A DNA stretch of 64,000 nt from Moorena bouillonii PNG (GTDB lineage Bacteria; Cyanobacteriota; Cyanobacteriia; Cyanobacteriales; Coleofasciculaceae): the NCBI RefSeq assembly GCF_001942495.1, contig NZ_MKZS01000001.1, positions 6,535,201 through 6,599,200 of the forward strand, given 5' to 3'. Below are positions 26,331 through 37,293 of this stretch, piece after piece (positions within the stretch are counted from its first letter, which is position 1; every line of letters begins with the position of its first letter). Below the pieces are notes generated by a model that did not search any database, was not told where the DNA came from, and was given only the letters and a program-made list of their open reading frames with translations. The translations under genes were made by a program, and so were the position numbers.

Positions 26331-27446
26331 TTATCGTGGAAAATCTTCTATATCAACGGATTCATAGTCTAATTCAGAAACTGTAAATTTATATCTTTTA
26401 CCTCGTTCTAAACTCCTGGTTTTGATAGTACATTCTTTAGCATTGCTTCCATCCTTTGTTACTACAGAGCAAGATTGAAACTTTAGGTTTAAAAAGTTAT
26501 TGGTATAGATTCTATCGCTTCCTGATGACAAGTTTTGTATCCTATCATTGATCCAATACTTTACCGAGTAGAGAGTCTGATTGGATATAAGTGTACCAAC
26601 TTCAGTGGTCTTTGGCTTGAGAAAGCTTCGGATAACGCCGCTCCCACATTTGTACTCAGTAAGAGTCCTGATATCAGCACACAAAGACATAGGAACTTCT
26701 GAGTTCATACAAACTGATTTCGTAATAGGATAGGAATCTCTTTGTCTGACATCAACATTTCTTTTAATTACAGCAGTGAACACTCCAGACTCAAGTACAC
26801 GATCGCGTTCTTTAATCTCGTACTCAAATGTATTCTCGCCGTCTAAAACATGAAAATATTTACTATGATGTCTTTTTCCAAAACTCATCTCTGTCCCTTC
26901 TGAAGATCTGCCTTCATAGTACTCTCTGTCAGTGTAAGGATATGGGTCACTAGCCACTCCTCTGGTAATATTTCTAACAATTACACGTCTTTTACGAGCT
27001 GGTGGAGTAGTACTGGAAGTAAACCGAGCCTCCCGAGAGGACCAGCTGTAACCTGGGCACTCACCTTTATACTTAGTTTCGTTAATTTCTACTTGATTGA
27101 GTTCTCGGCTACCTAAGAACTCCCATCCGATTTCCGGTGCAGGTTCTGTTTCCAAATCCTCTTCAATTCCGATTTCCGGTGGAGGTTGTATTTCCAAACC
27201 CTCTTTAATTCTGATTTGCAGTGGAGGTTGTGTTTCCGAACCCTCTTCAATTCCTGTTTCCGGTACAGGTTGTGTTTCCGAACCCTCTTCAATGGGCAAT
27301 TGTTTTAGTGGCGGCAACTGTGCTAGTGAGGGTGCTCTAAAAAATATCAAAATCACACTAATGCTCAAAGCAGCGAGCAAAACAAATTTGCTAGTTGATG
27401 TAATTTTAGGAACTATTTTGTTCCAGGATAGCTTGAAGTTAAACAT
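26331..27446 (-). CDS. Secreted protein with tandem acidic repeats, unknown
   Basis: 371 aa. Signal peptide with helix FVLLAALSISVILIFF and likely cleavage after SLA (about 42). Residues 52-108 hold four repeats of the pattern EEGSETQP-x-PETGI. The remaining 260 residues look beta-rich with six or more Cys (GECPGYSW, CMNSEVPMSLCADI, YKCGSG, FQSCSVV, KECTIK), consistent with a disulfide-bonded extracellular domain. No family recognised. Standalone gene. Confidence 0.75.
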   Translation of the reverse strand: MFNFKLSWNKIVPKITSTSKFVLLAALSISVILIFFRAPSLAQLPPLKQLPIEEGSETQPVPETGIEEGSETQPPLQIRIKEGLEIQPPPEIGIEEDLETEPAPEIGWEFLGSRELNQVEINETKYKGECPGYSWSSREARFTSSTTPPARKRRVIVRNITRGVASDPYPYTDREYYEGRSSEGTEMSFGKRHHSKYFHVLDGENTFEYEIKERDRVLESGVFTAVIKRNVDVRQRDSYPITKSVCMNSEVPMSLCADIRTLTEYKCGSGVIRSFLKPKTTEVGTLISNQTLYSVKYWINDRIQNLSSGSDRIYTNNFLNLKFQSCSVVTKDGSNAKECTIKTRSLERGKRYKFTVSELDYESVDIEDFPR

Positions 27447-28354
27447 AAGAACACATTACTTGAATCAAAGTATTTAAGTTGTCATCAAAGACTTGTTAGA
27501 TTGTGCAATTAAATTAATCGGATCAATTGGATATGAATTTGGATCTGGATAATTTTCCGAGCACTTCGGATCAGGAATTGATCCGTTTAGGGAGTAGGGC
27601 TATTGATTCTAAACAAGTCCTTGAGTGTATTAAGGTGAGAACCAATAAGAGGCTGAACCTGAGTCATAGGATCAAATCTATGCTGATGATAGAAGTTGAT
27701 ACCAGAGTTTCGGGCAATGGCTCAAATCTTTCCCAGTGCAATACTAGCAAGGCATATCACTAACGAAATCAGAATGAAATAGCCCTGAATGATCAGCACT
27801 AGTGAGGAAAGTAGTTTACCATCTTCCTGACCTATCTAATCGTTAGCGAAGACGATGGTAAGTAATTTGCTTGAGGAGTTATCTGTTGAGTGCTGCTATC
27901 TTCTTTTTGGTTTAATTCACTTATTGTACCTCCAATTAAAATCATAAATAAAAATCATGGTTATCCAAATGATACATGGGACATTATTTGTCCTAAATAA
28001 CTCCTAAGGGCTAGAGCCTGTTTTCTTGCCTCGGAGATCCCCCATTATCCCCCTTAAAAAAGGGGGACTTTGAGTATGGCTCCCCCCTTCCGCGCGGGGG
28101 GCTGGGGGGGATCATAATCTTGCGGAAAACTTTGAAGACACGCCCTAGCCCGAACCTAGGATCAAATCCATAGTCAATATGCCAATTACCTTGGTCATCT
28201 TGATAGACGTCTTTAACTTTAATAAGTTTCCTTACTCATCCAATAAATTATAAAAATAACTACAAACCTTATAGATAAAATTCCGCACTCCAAAGCAAAA
28301 ATAGTTTGATAAATACCAGGAAAATATAGCACTAACCATTAAGGGTATGACAAC
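27447..28354. other. Intergenic region with a family A repeat (28036-28112)
   Basis: The only feature is the double-hairpin repeat ATCCCCC ... GGGGGGATC. A 78-codon frame at 27527-27763 has no ribosome site or recognisable domain and is not called. Confidence 0.55.
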
Positions 28355-29505
28355 GTCCTAAGTACAGGACAAAAAATGTAAAGATTGCCGAAAGTCGAAC
28401 TGATGAAGGGATTGAGGATTAAGGATAAGATGACGCAGATGGTCAAAACCTAGACGGAAAAGACTCTTGGCCCTACGTCCGTGATTCTTAATGGGAATAG
28501 GTTGAAACTGATGAAGTACGCTTTCCGGTGAGCATCGACCAACACAAAGCTAAGGTTAAAAGAGCAAAAAGTTTTCGCTTTCGTTCTGGCACGGTCATTT
28601 GAGTAGATTCGAGACAAAAGCCACGAGTCTTGAAAATGCCAAAAAGAGTCTCAATGCCCCAACGGGAAGCATAATCTTTTACAAGCTCTTCACTCGCATC
28701 AGGACTGATGACAACGAGCAACTTGCCATCATCAAGACGTAGAGCTTCCACACTAACGGGGCACCCCCAAACTCGACAGAATCCCTTGAGTCTTTGAGAT
28801 TGACCCTTCTGTAGATGAGCAAAAACCACTCGAGCAGCCAAGGATACCCCATTGCGTTCAATCCGATCTGTAGCTCGAATCCTCAATCGGAAAGCCATTG
28901 ATGGTTCTAGTAGCAGGTATCGCACCCAGGCTTGTCCCACGAACTCGCGATCCCCACACACAAAGGAAATCCTAGCATCAGGAAAGATTTGGCAAAATTC
29001 CTCAATGAACCTCATCCTCTCGTCACTATTACTGTTCCCTTTCTGATCAAGAATCCACCACAGCACCGGAAATGCCACTCCTTGATGGACTATCCCTAAG
29101 GTCAGAATATTGTAGCAATGTTTGCCCAACTCCCAAGTGGTACGGTCATTACTCAATATCCAAGGCTCGGGGATTTGCATCCAACTGACCACGATTTTCC
29201 CAATCGCCTTGTAGTCCAAGTCAAACCCACGAAAAAATCGTTGCAGTCGTTTGTAATTTGACTGAGGTCGAACCAATACTCGAAACCCAATGCTAGTTCA
29301 CGCTCGGTTGACCGTTTTCACTTTCAGCAATGCTAACAAGAACAGAGCAAGAAACGAAACTCTTGCTCCGTGCCATCCCAAATGGGGTTGGAGAGCTTTC
29401 TTTAATTCGCGCTTCTTGGTTCATGGGGTTTCTGATGGCTATCCTCAATTCTGATGAAACCCCATCCTGTTCTTCTTTTCAACTTTTTTGTCCTGTACTG
29501 AGGAC
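28355..29505 (-). mobile_element. IS4-type insertion sequence, decayed
   Basis: About 1150 bp bounded by inverted repeats GTCCTAAGTACAGGACAAAA and GTCCTCAGTACAGGACAAAA (one mismatch in 22 bases). AAC lies next to both ends; a longer target duplication is uncertain. Confidence 0.85.
28358..29480 (-). pseudogene. IS4-family transposase, interrupted
   Basis: The main frame (28488-29276) holds the DDE parts: SNDRTTWELG, CGDREFVGQ and RWGIETLFGIFKTRGF. Upstream the N-terminal part (ALQPHLGW ... LALLKVKTVNRA) runs into a TGA near 29310, with a frameshift before VRPQSNYKRLQRFFRG. Downstream a frameshift near 28520 separates the C-terminal tail (KNHGRRAKSLFRLGFDHLRH), whose TAG lies in the terminal repeat. 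Inactive unless rescued by frameshifting. Confidence 0.85.
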
Positions 29506-30035
29506 AACGTCTAACCCGATGTAATCAAGCTACAAATGCAATCTAGGAATTGTAGTTTATTTAGATAGCAAAAACCCAAGACTTACAAAGTGTTTGTACC
29601 CTAAACTTTAATCGCTACCCTTTAGTGTCTCAAGGTTGATACCTATTAAGAGCTACAGGTAGTTTAGTATAGCACTACGCATTAAAGTTAGGACATTGCT
29701 AAAAGCTCAAAAGCTTTTTTAGTAAGCTATTGCCTGTTGCCGTCTTGATGCAGTCGCTCATGGGGGAAACCCCCGCATGAAGGCGCTGCATCGCTATTGC
29801 CTGTTGCCTTGCGCGTAGCGCTATATATAGTCACTGAGCTACTCCCCAAATTGATTCGTTAACCTCTATTTACTAATCAGGGCTGGCTCAGAAATTTATG
29901 AAATCGGATATTTTTTGGGTAAGGGCAGTGGCCAGGAATGCCTTAGCTTAGCGGCTCCTAAGTCCCATCCCATCCGCGTTGACTGATAAGCTGTGTTAAT
30001 TGTGTCGCTGTTAATCAAATCACAATCATGGTGGC
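29506..30035. repeat. Intergenic with family B palindrome (29742-29795)
   Basis: GTCTTGATGCAGTCGCTCAT-GGGGGAAACCCCC-GCATGAAGGCGCTGCATCGC is a large imperfect palindrome. Nothing else recognised downstream of mutS. Confidence 0.7.
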
Positions 30036-33005
30036 TTAATCATCAAAAATATCCAACTGCTCGATGGTCACCTCTCGGTCTGTCAACTTTTGGCCAGTTG
30101 TATTCCTAGCTGACAATTGTTTGCCAATCCCCTTGCGCAACCCCAGGGCAATTTTACTGTGCTTCTCAATTTGCTTCATCACCTGTTTCGCCCGATTAAT
30201 CACTGAGGTTGGTAAACCCGCTAAACGTCCTGCCTCAATCCCATAAGAACGGTTAGCTCCTCCTGGCTGCACCTGATGCAAAAAGATGATTTCATCGGCT
30301 AACTCTTTTACCGTCACTTGATAATTAGCGACATTGGGCAAAATCGACGCTAACTCATTCAACTCATGATAATGGGTGGCAAAAATCGTCCGTGCCTTAA
30401 TTTCCATAGCCAGATACTCCCCCACCGCCCAAGCGATGGAAAGACCATCAAAGGTTGCTGTCCCTCGACCAATCTCATCCAACAACACTAAAGACTTATC
30501 GGTAGCATGATTGAGAATATTCGCTGTCTCGTTCATTTCCACCATAAACGTAGACTGGCCTGTTGCTAAATCATCCACTGCACCGACTCTGGTAAAAATG
30601 CGATCGCATATCCCCAAACTTGCTTCCGATGCTGGCACAAAACTTCCCACCTGTGCCATCAACTGAATCAATCCTACCTGACGCAAATAACAACTTTTCC
30701 CACTCGCATTCGGTCCGGTCAAAATAATCAAATCAGGATTATCCGTTTCGGTTGAAGGTTGAAGGTTAGCAGGTTGAAGGTTAGCAGGTTGTTCGTTATC
30801 GGGTTGTTCGTTATCGGGTTGAAGGTTAGAAGGTTGAAGGTTAGCAGGTTGTTCGTTATCGGGTTGCTCGTTAGAACTTTCAACCTTAAACTCGGAAGAA
30901 CCGTCAACCTTCAACTCCCCGTCAACCTTCAACTCCTCTTCAACCTTCAACCTTCCAACGTTCAACTCCCCTTCAACCTTCAACTCCCCGTCAACCTTCA
31001 ACTCCCCGTCAACCTTCAACTTGTTTTGACCTAAAGACGCGGAATTCGGCACAAACAAGCCACTGGGCAAGGACTGCTCCACCACTGGATGCCGTCCATC
31101 TATAATCCGAATTTCCCGGCTTTGATCCATATCGGGACGACAATATCCCTGATAAACAGCGACCTCTGCTAATCCACACAACACATCCAACGCTGCTACT
31201 GCCCGAGACACACCCCGAATCCTGTCAGCTTCCAGCGCTACCTCATGGCGCAAACCTACAAAAATTTCATACTCTAAACGATTCAAATCCTCCCGCGCCG
31301 TGAGAATTCGTGCTTCCCGTTCCTTCAGCTCTGGGGTTATGTAGCGCTCTTCATTAACTAACGTCTGCTTCCGAATATAGTTATCTGGTACCTGAGCTGT
31401 TTTAGCACGAGGGACACTAATGTAATATCCAAAAGTCTTATTAAACCCTACCTTCAGCTTGGGAATATCTGTCTTTTCTCGCTCCGTCACTTCCAAATTG
31501 GCAATCCACTGTTGATCCTCCTCGGCTTGAGCACGCATTTCATCCAACTGCTGGTTGACCTGAGGCCGAATTAATTTCCCCTCAGTCAGATGCAACGGTG
31601 GTGACTCTACCAGATGCTCCTGGATTGTGTGCCCTAACTCTTCCAATTGTGGCGGTACATTCTGCATCACTTTCAGATAGGGAGAAGAGCCATAAGCCGC
31701 TAGGTCAGCTAATTCCGGTAACCTCAACAGAGAATCCCCTAAGGCGACTAAATTTCTGGCATTCGCTCTACCAGAACTTGCTTTACCTGTCAACCGCTCC
31801 AAGTCATAAATTTTCCGAAGCAGCTGCTGTAAGTCCTGGCGCAGTCCAGTATTTTCCACCAATTCCGCGATCGTATCATGTCGTGCCCGGATTCCCTTAA
31901 TCTCTAGTAATGGTTGCAGTAGCCAGCGCCGCAATGCTCTACCTCCCATGGCTGTACTAGTTCTATCTAAAGCCCAAAGCAGGGAACCATTAAAGGTGTT
32001 ATCTCGGACAGTAGCAGTAATTTCCAGATTGCGGCGAGTCTGGTGGTCAAGAATTAAATAATCAGCAATGGTATAGGTACGTAATATCTGTAACGCTACA
32101 TAATTTTCTTTTTGGGTATCTTTGAGATATTCCAACAACCCACCAGCAGCACGGACACCAAGGGGCAGATGTTCACACCCTAACCCTTCTAGCGATCGCA
32201 CTTTGAACTGTTCCAACAGTCGCTGTCGGGCTTCGGCCAAGGTAAAGTGTCGTTGGGGACGGAGTGCATAACAAAATGAATTTGGTAAACAATCCGGTAA
32301 ACTCTCAGAGGTCTGACCAGGTCGTAGCATACTCCCCAAATCGGGAGCATTGGTGGGAATTAATACCTCAGAAGGCTGCAAGCGCATCAATTCCTGAACC
32401 AGCAGGTCTAACTCTCGGTCTTGAGTAGTCAGAAATTCCCCAGTGGAAATATCTGCATAGGCTAAACCCCAATGATTCTTAGCAATCACTACTGCTGCCA
32501 GGAAATTGTTACGACGAGCATGGAGCATCTCCTCTTCCATCAAGGTACCGGGGGTAAGGACACGGGTGACTTCCCGGCGCACCTGACGTCCTTCTTTGGC
32601 TGCTACTGAGGCATCTTCCACTTGGTCACAAATTGCGATCGCATAGCCTTTTTCCACGAGCATGGTGCTGTAGCGGTCCAAAGCATGGTGAGGAACCCCC
32701 GTCATTGGCACCCGTCCCACTCCCTTACCAGCTTCTTTGCTGGTTAAGACCAGTTCCAGGGCTTCAGAAATTATCCTGGCATCCTGAAAGAAGGTTTCAT
32801 AGAAGTCCCCAACTCGGTAGAGCAGCACAGCATGGGAATACTGGTCTTTTAGTTCAGCAAAATGCTGCATCATCGGTGTCAGCTTACTGCGGTCCACTGT
32901 CCGATGGTCAGTATTCTCAGGCGCAACTTTCCTTGCTGCTTCAGTTGCCCTTTTCGGAAGGTTATCGTTGGATTCGGGAGTAGATGCTTGAGGGGATCTG
33001 CTCAT
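30036..33005 (-). CDS. DNA mismatch repair ATPase MutS with low-complexity insert
   Basis: 989 aa, about 110 longer than usual. MutS binds mismatches as a dimer and recruits MutL. Seen: GDFYETF mismatch-recognition Phe-x-Glu near 65, core and lever domains ([15 protein letters not shown]), Walker [15 protein letters not shown] near 760, [16 protein letters not shown] Walker B and signature, and [13 protein letters not shown]. Residues about 660-752, between [19 protein letters not shown] and the Walker A strand, are KVDGEL and NLQPA/NEQPD repeats coded by intergenic-type tandem DNA. In E. coli MutS this point is a surface loop of the ATPase domain, so function may survive. Monocistronic. Confidence 0.95.
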   Translation of the reverse strand: MSRSPQASTPESNDNLPKRATEAARKVAPENTDHRTVDRSKLTPMMQHFAELKDQYSHAVLLYRVGDFYETFFQDARIISEALELVLTSKEAGKGVGRVPMTGVPHHALDRYSTMLVEKGYAIAICDQVEDASVAAKEGRQVRREVTRVLTPGTLMEEEMLHARRNNFLAAVVIAKNHWGLAYADISTGEFLTTQDRELDLLVQELMRLQPSEVLIPTNAPDLGSMLRPGQTSESLPDCLPNSFCYALRPQRHFTLAEARQRLLEQFKVRSLEGLGCEHLPLGVRAAGGLLEYLKDTQKENYVALQILRTYTIADYLILDHQTRRNLEITATVRDNTFNGSLLWALDRTSTAMGGRALRRWLLQPLLEIKGIRARHDTIAELVENTGLRQDLQQLLRKIYDLERLTGKASSGRANARNLVALGDSLLRLPELADLAAYGSSPYLKVMQNVPPQLEELGHTIQEHLVESPPLHLTEGKLIRPQVNQQLDEMRAQAEEDQQWIANLEVTEREKTDIPKLKVGFNKTFGYYISVPRAKTAQVPDNYIRKQTLVNEERYITPELKEREARILTAREDLNRLEYEIFVGLRHEVALEADRIRGVSRAVAALDVLCGLAEVAVYQGYCRPDMDQSREIRIIDGRHPVVEQSLPSGLFVPNSASLGQNKLKVDGELKVDGELKVEGELNVGRLKVEEELKVDGELKVDGSSEFKVESSNEQPDNEQPANLQPSNLQPDNEQPDNEQPANLQPANLQPSTETDNPDLIILTGPNASGKSCYLRQVGLIQLMAQVGSFVPASEASLGICDRIFTRVGAVDDLATGQSTFMVEMNETANILNHATDKSLVLLDEIGRGTATFDGLSIAWAVGEYLAMEIKARTIFATHYHELNELASILPNVANYQVTVKELADEIIFLHQVQPGGANRSYGIEAGRLAGLPTSVINRAKQVMKQIEKHSKIALGLRKGIGKQLSARNTTGQKLTDREVTIEQLDIFDD
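30750..31030. repeat. Tandem repeat inside mutS
   Basis: TTGAAGGTTAGCAGG / TTCGTTATCGGG units followed by TCAACCTTCAACTCC units, about 280 bases, all in frame. The same kind of repeat lies in rsgA (56006-56094). Confidence 0.9.
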
Positions 33006-33352
33006 TTACTAAGCTAGAAATACCAATATTCTATCCTAATCGGTAAATCTAACTTACCCTCGGTTTGTTAGATTCATTTCCACTGGGCTTCTATTACTAT
33101 ATCGCCATAGTTTTATTAAGACTAGCTAGTTGAATACTCTAGTCAAAAATGCCACTTAGGTTTTATAATACTCCCGAATTAGGGTACATACTGCTTTGAT
33201 CCTCAGGGTGCATCTATATTATTGGATTTTCTTTGATCTTATTGGTCAAGTTTTTGGATCTGAGTCTCGTCAGGGAAAAAACATCAAACAGCATTTAACA
33301 CAAAAAAAAAGCAAATTAACAGCAATTAGGGAGCTTGATAACTACTTTATCT
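33006..33352. other. Divergent mutS/moaD spacer
   Basis: AT-rich with no dispersed repeat and no hairpin of note; it must hold promoters for both flanking genes. Confidence 0.4.
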
Positions 33353-33613
33353 ATGTCTGAACCATCAATCACTGTTACAGTCAAGCTTTTTGCTGCCTAT
33401 CAAGAAACCTATGGCTTGCCAGAACTCCAGTTAGGATTTCCTCCTCAAACATCAGTATCAGCCGTGCTAGACCGTTTACTGAGTGAACACCCAGAGCTGG
33501 AGCAATGGCGTGAAGTGACGCGCTTTGGCATCAATCTCCAATTCGTTCCCCCCGATACCCCCTTGCAAGATGGGGATGAAGTGGTTCTGATTCCTCCTGT
33601 TAGCGGTGGTTAA
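33353..33613 (+). CDS. MoaD/ThiS-family sulfur carrier
   Basis: 86 aa from ATG 33353; the frame is open from a TTG 18 bases upstream. Ubiquitin-like fold: VTVKLFAAYQETYG, hydrophobic core, DGDEVVLIPPVSGG with the C-terminal Gly-Gly that is adenylated and thiocarboxylated. It could serve molybdopterin synthesis or another sulfur transfer; no moaE or thiamine genes are nearby, so the pathway is open. No strong ribosome site. Confidence 0.88.
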   Translation: MSEPSITVTVKLFAAYQETYGLPELQLGFPPQTSVSAVLDRLLSEHPELEQWREVTRFGINLQFVPPDTPLQDGDEVVLIPPVSGG

Positions 33614-33719
33614 TCGATTATTGTGCCTGCAAGCCTTTTGCCTCCAAGGGTTGTGTTTTTAGTCAGAACTCAGAACAGGATGCCTCGCCAAAGGGCATTG
33701 CTTAAAGTAGGAGTAATTT

Positions 33720-33815
33720 TTCGGTGGCAAATAGCTGTTCGCGTAGCGTGCGCGTAGCGCATTAGCTGATAGCTGATAGCTGATAGCTGATAGCTGATAG
33801 CTGATAGCTGATAGC
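33720..33815. repeat. AGCTGAT tandem heptamers and family E element
   Basis: TTCGCGTAGCGTGCGCGTAGCGC near 33738, then about seven AGCTGAT units ending next to the stop codon of the recombinase-like gene. Confidence 0.85.
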
Positions 33816-33819
33816 TTAC

Positions 33820-35136
33820 TTAAAAAATAAACACAAGTTGCAGCTGCCATTCTTTTACCTGACGCAGGATGATAATTTTTTGAATAAACTCCCGAAAGTA
33901 GAACCGACGCTCTGATTCTGATAAATCAATCCAGAATTGAGGAATGGATACTGTCTTAGCGATCGCTTTTAAATTCACTGGCGGCAAAGCAGCTAGCTGC
34001 TGCTGTAATTGGGAAATTTCTGTCCGTAGTTTGTATGCTCGTAAATCAGCCGTGTCTTGATCAAGCACACCACTAGACGTTAACAGGGGTAGCTGCTCTA
34101 AATTATCTTTTTTTTGAGTAATTTTACCCTTAAGGGATTCCTTGACCCCATCCAAGCTGGGAGCATTCATAGCAGCAACAGCACGGGGTAATTCCTGACA
34201 GATCAGTTGAATAGTCTGCTCCAAGACCTGTTCATAACTAAGAGCACGGCATTTGGGATGCTTAGGACAATTGATCGGACGTAGGTAGAGATATTGTTTG
34301 TTTTTACGATATTGAGTAACACTAACAACGGTCATCCCCGACTGACATTCCTGACAAACCACCAACCCGGCCAAAGAACGGGGAGCACTGGCGGTACGAG
34401 GAGGTAATTGTCGGTTGCGCCTGAGCAGTCGGTCAATCTGTGCCGCTTCTTCCCGATTCAAAATGGCGCTATGGGTATCGGAAATAACCTCACCATTTTT
34501 TTGATAGCCAAGGTCTCCCCGATAAACCGGATTTGTGAGCCAACGACGCCCGGTAGTCACGGAAATCCGTTTACCATATTTTTGCTCTAAATACCGTACT
34601 GCACCCCGCAAGGAACCATAAAGCAGAAACTGTTCAAAAAAATCCTTAACCACCGGTGCAGTACTGCGGTCAATTAGATAGCGGTCTTTGCCCCGCCGAT
34701 AGCCATAGGGGGCTTTTCCTGGTGGGGGTAAGGCTTTGAGGCGATTACGAGCGTGCCCTTGCCGAAGGCGGCGGCTGTTGACTTCCTGCTGGATTTCGTG
34801 TAAGAGCTTCAGTAAACTAGCGCGAATCGTAGTGTAGTTGGTAGCATCCGTTAGCTGAGCAGAATTGTAAGATTGCTCTGTGGCAATCAAACAAATACCG
34901 AGGGTTTCAATTTGGGTAATGCGATCGCTAATTTCAGCTAAACACTCTCCCAGTTCTTCCAGACGACGAATTAGCAAGTAATCAGGGGGTTGAGCTTGGC
35001 AATCCGCAACTAACTGCTGCCACTGCTGACGTCCTCCCAAATCTAGATAGACCTGATCCACCTCCAAACCCCAAACTGCTGGGTCAGGTACCGGGTCAAG
35101 TAGGGGATTGCTGTACAGGTAGGCAATGGTTTTCAT
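33820..35136 (-). CDS. Large serine-recombinase-like protein, degenerate active site
   Basis: 438 aa. N-terminal resolvase-like domain (AYLYSNPLLDP ... PPDYLLIRRLEELGECL), then the recombinase domain RKAPYGYR-like PPPGKAPYGYRRGKDRYL, TGRRWLTNPVYRGDLGY, a zinc ribbon CQECQSG ... CPKHPKC and a coiled-coil tail, all as in large serine recombinases. The usual Y-x-R-x-S active-site strand reads AYLYS, so the Arg is missing, and other catalytic Arg positions are unclear. Similar proteins occur as single copies in many cyanobacteria from memory, perhaps with a non-mobile role. Not flanked by element ends. Confidence 0.82.
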   Translation of the reverse strand: MKTIAYLYSNPLLDPVPDPAVWGLEVDQVYLDLGGRQQWQQLVADCQAQPPDYLLIRRLEELGECLAEISDRITQIETLGICLIATEQSYNSAQLTDATNYTTIRASLLKLLHEIQQEVNSRRLRQGHARNRLKALPPPGKAPYGYRRGKDRYLIDRSTAPVVKDFFEQFLLYGSLRGAVRYLEQKYGKRISVTTGRRWLTNPVYRGDLGYQKNGEVISDTHSAILNREEAAQIDRLLRRNRQLPPRTASAPRSLAGLVVCQECQSGMTVVSVTQYRKNKQYLYLRPINCPKHPKCRALSYEQVLEQTIQLICQELPRAVAAMNAPSLDGVKESLKGKITQKKDNLEQLPLLTSSGVLDQDTADLRAYKLRTEISQLQQQLAALPPVNLKAIAKTVSIPQFWIDLSESERRFYFREFIQKIIILRQVKEWQLQLVFIF

Positions 35137-35164
35137 CTATTTTCCCGAGCCCTACCTTAAACCC

Positions 35165-35542
35165 CTAACTGCTAATCTGACTAATCTGACTAATCTCAAT
35201 AATATTACCATCTGGATCTCGGGTAAACAATGCCGCACGACCAGATGAGCTCAATTTAATCGGGTAACCATGAGCTTGTAGAGATTCCTTAGCTTCATCT
35301 AAATTTACGACACTAAAGGCAATGTGGGGATTACGACCCCATTTTTCAGGATTTTTTAGGTCAACTTTAGCATTAGGATTAACCATCAAGTGAATTTGGA
35401 ATTGACCAACTTGGTACCAAGCACCAGGAAATCTCAGCTCTCGTTCAACTTTAGATAATCCCAAAATCTTACCGTAAAAATCCTCTGCCTTTTCCAAATC
35501 AGAAACTAAAACAGCAACATGAAGACACTGATTAATTTCCAT
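35165..35542 (-). CDS. VOC-family (glyoxalase/bleomycin-resistance) protein
   Basis: 125 aa. Two beta-alpha-beta-beta-beta modules: CLHVAVLVSDLEKAEDFYGKILGL and NPHIAFSVVNLDEAKESLQAHG, ending RDPDGNIIEISQ. Metal ligand candidates are His8, the His in IHLMV and the His in NPHIAF, and the Glu in IIEIS. Could be a lyase, dioxygenase or resistance binding protein; substrate not predictable. Lies 28 bp before the recombinase-like gene on the same strand, so possibly co-transcribed. Confidence 0.88.
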   Translation of the reverse strand: MEINQCLHVAVLVSDLEKAEDFYGKILGLSKVERELRFPGAWYQVGQFQIHLMVNPNAKVDLKNPEKWGRNPHIAFSVVNLDEAKESLQAHGYPIKLSSSGRAALFTRDPDGNIIEISQISQISS

Positions 35543-35570
35543 AATCTTTTAATTAAAGTTACAGGTTATG

Positions 35571-35805
35571 CTAATAGCTATCAGCTATCAGCTATCAGCT
35601 ATCAGCTATCAGCTTTTAAATAAGCGATGCAGCGCGGTCTTGGGGGTTTCCCCCATGAGCGACTGCATCAAGACAACAAGTAAGCATTTTTTTAATCTTT
35701 GTTACATCAGCTGTTCCCGTAGCGTGGGCCTTTAGCCCACGGCTGACGGCTGACGGCTGAATGCTGACGGCTGTTCGCGAAGCGTGCGGTATGCGCATAT
35801 GCTAA
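35571..35805. repeat. GCTATCA heptamers and family B palindrome (35623-35674)
   Basis: About six AGCTATC units, then AAGCGATGCAGCGCGG ... GAGCGACTGCATCAAGAC, then CCGTAGCGTGGGCCTTTAGC and CTGACGG units. No gene. Confidence 0.85.
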
Positions 35806-35808
35806 CCT

Positions 35809-37293
35809 TCAAGGTAGCCAACGAGCATTAAATCCAGTTAGGAGTGGTTCCGCTTCCAGCTTCACTGGAGTATCTGAAGATGTATCATCCACTAAAGGTA
35901 ATAGCCAGAGTCTAGCATTGGCAATTATTTGTCCTTCATCAGTGATCAAACCTTCATCAGATGACCGTTCAGGGACTATTTGATCAAAGAGTATACCTAA
36001 GTCATCTGGGGACAAACTCATATGAACTTCCTGTTGCTCCGGTAAAAGTACCAAGCGCTTTAAGGTATACTCATTCTTGTCATTAGGTTTAAGGCTAATC
36101 GCTGCTAGGAAAGGTTCTTCTTTGAATTCTTCCCCAGCAATGAGTTGGCTGAGCAGACAATAGAGAATCTGGTTTTGCGCCGAGAATTCACAACTATGGA
36201 CAGAACCAGTGGTGCGCAGTATCTCTTGCTCAGAGCCCTGGTTTTTGACTAAAAATAGCGATCGCGTATAGTCACTATTAAACTTCACCATCACTGCTGC
36301 TGAACCATCCTTAGCAAAGTTTAGAACCATGCCAAACTTCGGTAAAAAGTCTAGGGGTTGAGCATTTGGTGTCAAGGGTAAAATGCCCACTCCCTGACCT
36401 TGAGCCATGGCTATTGCGTTGCTATCAGGAGTAATTATAAAATCTCCTCCTGGTTCATGGTCTAATGGTTTCGGTTTAGTACCAGTTTGTATGGTCCACA
36501 GCCCAAATTCCGAAGGATTACTGCGACTGACCCGCTGTACCACAATCGTTTTACCATCAGCAGACAAATCAAACTTCAGATTCTGGTAGTCTTTGCTATC
36601 GAGAACCAGCTCAACTTTACCACCAGAGTCTGAGGATACGGTCTCTTGAGCTGGGGCACGAGTAGATATGCCCGTGGTCACAGTATATAATTTTGCAGAG
36701 AGCAAGTCCTGTTCTTTATTCTGACTTCTAACAGCAGAGAAAAGAATTCGGCTGCCATCAGGATAGAACTTAAAGTCCATAACCAGCAAATCTGGAGGCG
36801 TTAAGATAGTTTTTTGTTGGCGAGTGAGATTATAGAAAATTAATCGCCCCTGTTCTTCTGCTTTAACACCCACATAGGCAAAGGCTCGGTCACGGGTACG
36901 GAAGGATGCCTTAAACGGTTCGATGGCAGTCTTATTGCCAGGCTTAGCGAATTGCTCTACTGCCCCAGTGAGCTGGAATTGATACTCGGTGCCATAGGGT
37001 AAAGGGAGCAGCGGAGTATAAGCCATTTTGCGTCCAGCCCAGCTAATTTTGCCCGGGATTGGTGGAACAATGTTCAGATTCGCTTCCACACTAGTCTGAT
37101 CCATAGGACGGCTGAAGGTTAGGATAAATGCTTTATCCTCCGCACCGATTTGTTTATCTTGCCAGGAAAATTCCCGTACCCTGGGGGCAGTGCGATCGCC
37201 AGTCCACAGTAATATACCAATCAGTAGACTCAGTATAACTATGACTACCCCAGCAGTACGGTCAATGGGTTGAAGAAAAGTTTGAATCTTCAC
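35809..37293 (-). CDS. Membrane-anchored Ig-like (Big_5) and TolB-like protein
   Basis: 494 aa. One N-terminal helix (GVVIVILSLLIGILLW, about 15-30), then an Ig-like Big_5 domain (FILTFSRPMDQTSVEANLNI ... YGTEYQFQLTGAV, 56-130), then a WD40/TolB-like propeller with DPDGSRILF- and SADGKTIVV-type strands. Probably periplasmic and structural or scaffold-like. No enzyme motif. Single gene; no operon partners on this strand within 250 bp. Confidence 0.78.
   Translation of the reverse strand: MKIQTFLQPIDRTAGVVIVILSLLIGILLWTGDRTAPRVREFSWQDKQIGAEDKAFILTFSRPMDQTSVEANLNIVPPIPGKISWAGRKMAYTPLLPLPYGTEYQFQLTGAVEQFAKPGNKTAIEPFKASFRTRDRAFAYVGVKAEEQGRLIFYNLTRQQKTILTPPDLLVMDFKFYPDGSRILFSAVRSQNKEQDLLSAKLYTVTTGISTRAPAQETVSSDSGGKVELVLDSKDYQNLKFDLSADGKTIVVQRVSRSNPSEFGLWTIQTGTKPKPLDHEPGGDFIITPDSNAIAMAQGQGVGILPLTPNAQPLDFLPKFGMVLNFAKDGSAAVMVKFNSDYTRSLFLVKNQGSEQEILRTTGSVHSCEFSAQNQILYCLLSQLIAGEEFKEEPFLAAISLKPNDKNEYTLKRLVLLPEQQEVHMSLSPDDLGILFDQIVPERSSDEGLITDEGQIIANARLWLLPLVDDTSSDTPVKLEAEPLLTGFNARWLP

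Noticed and set aside
27527-27763. 78-codon plus-strand frame
   Set aside because: No ribosome site, no domain and no neighbours; cannot be told from chance.
30750-31030. CRISPR-like repeat array
   Set aside because: Units are contiguous, variable and translated in frame within mutS; there are no unique spacers.
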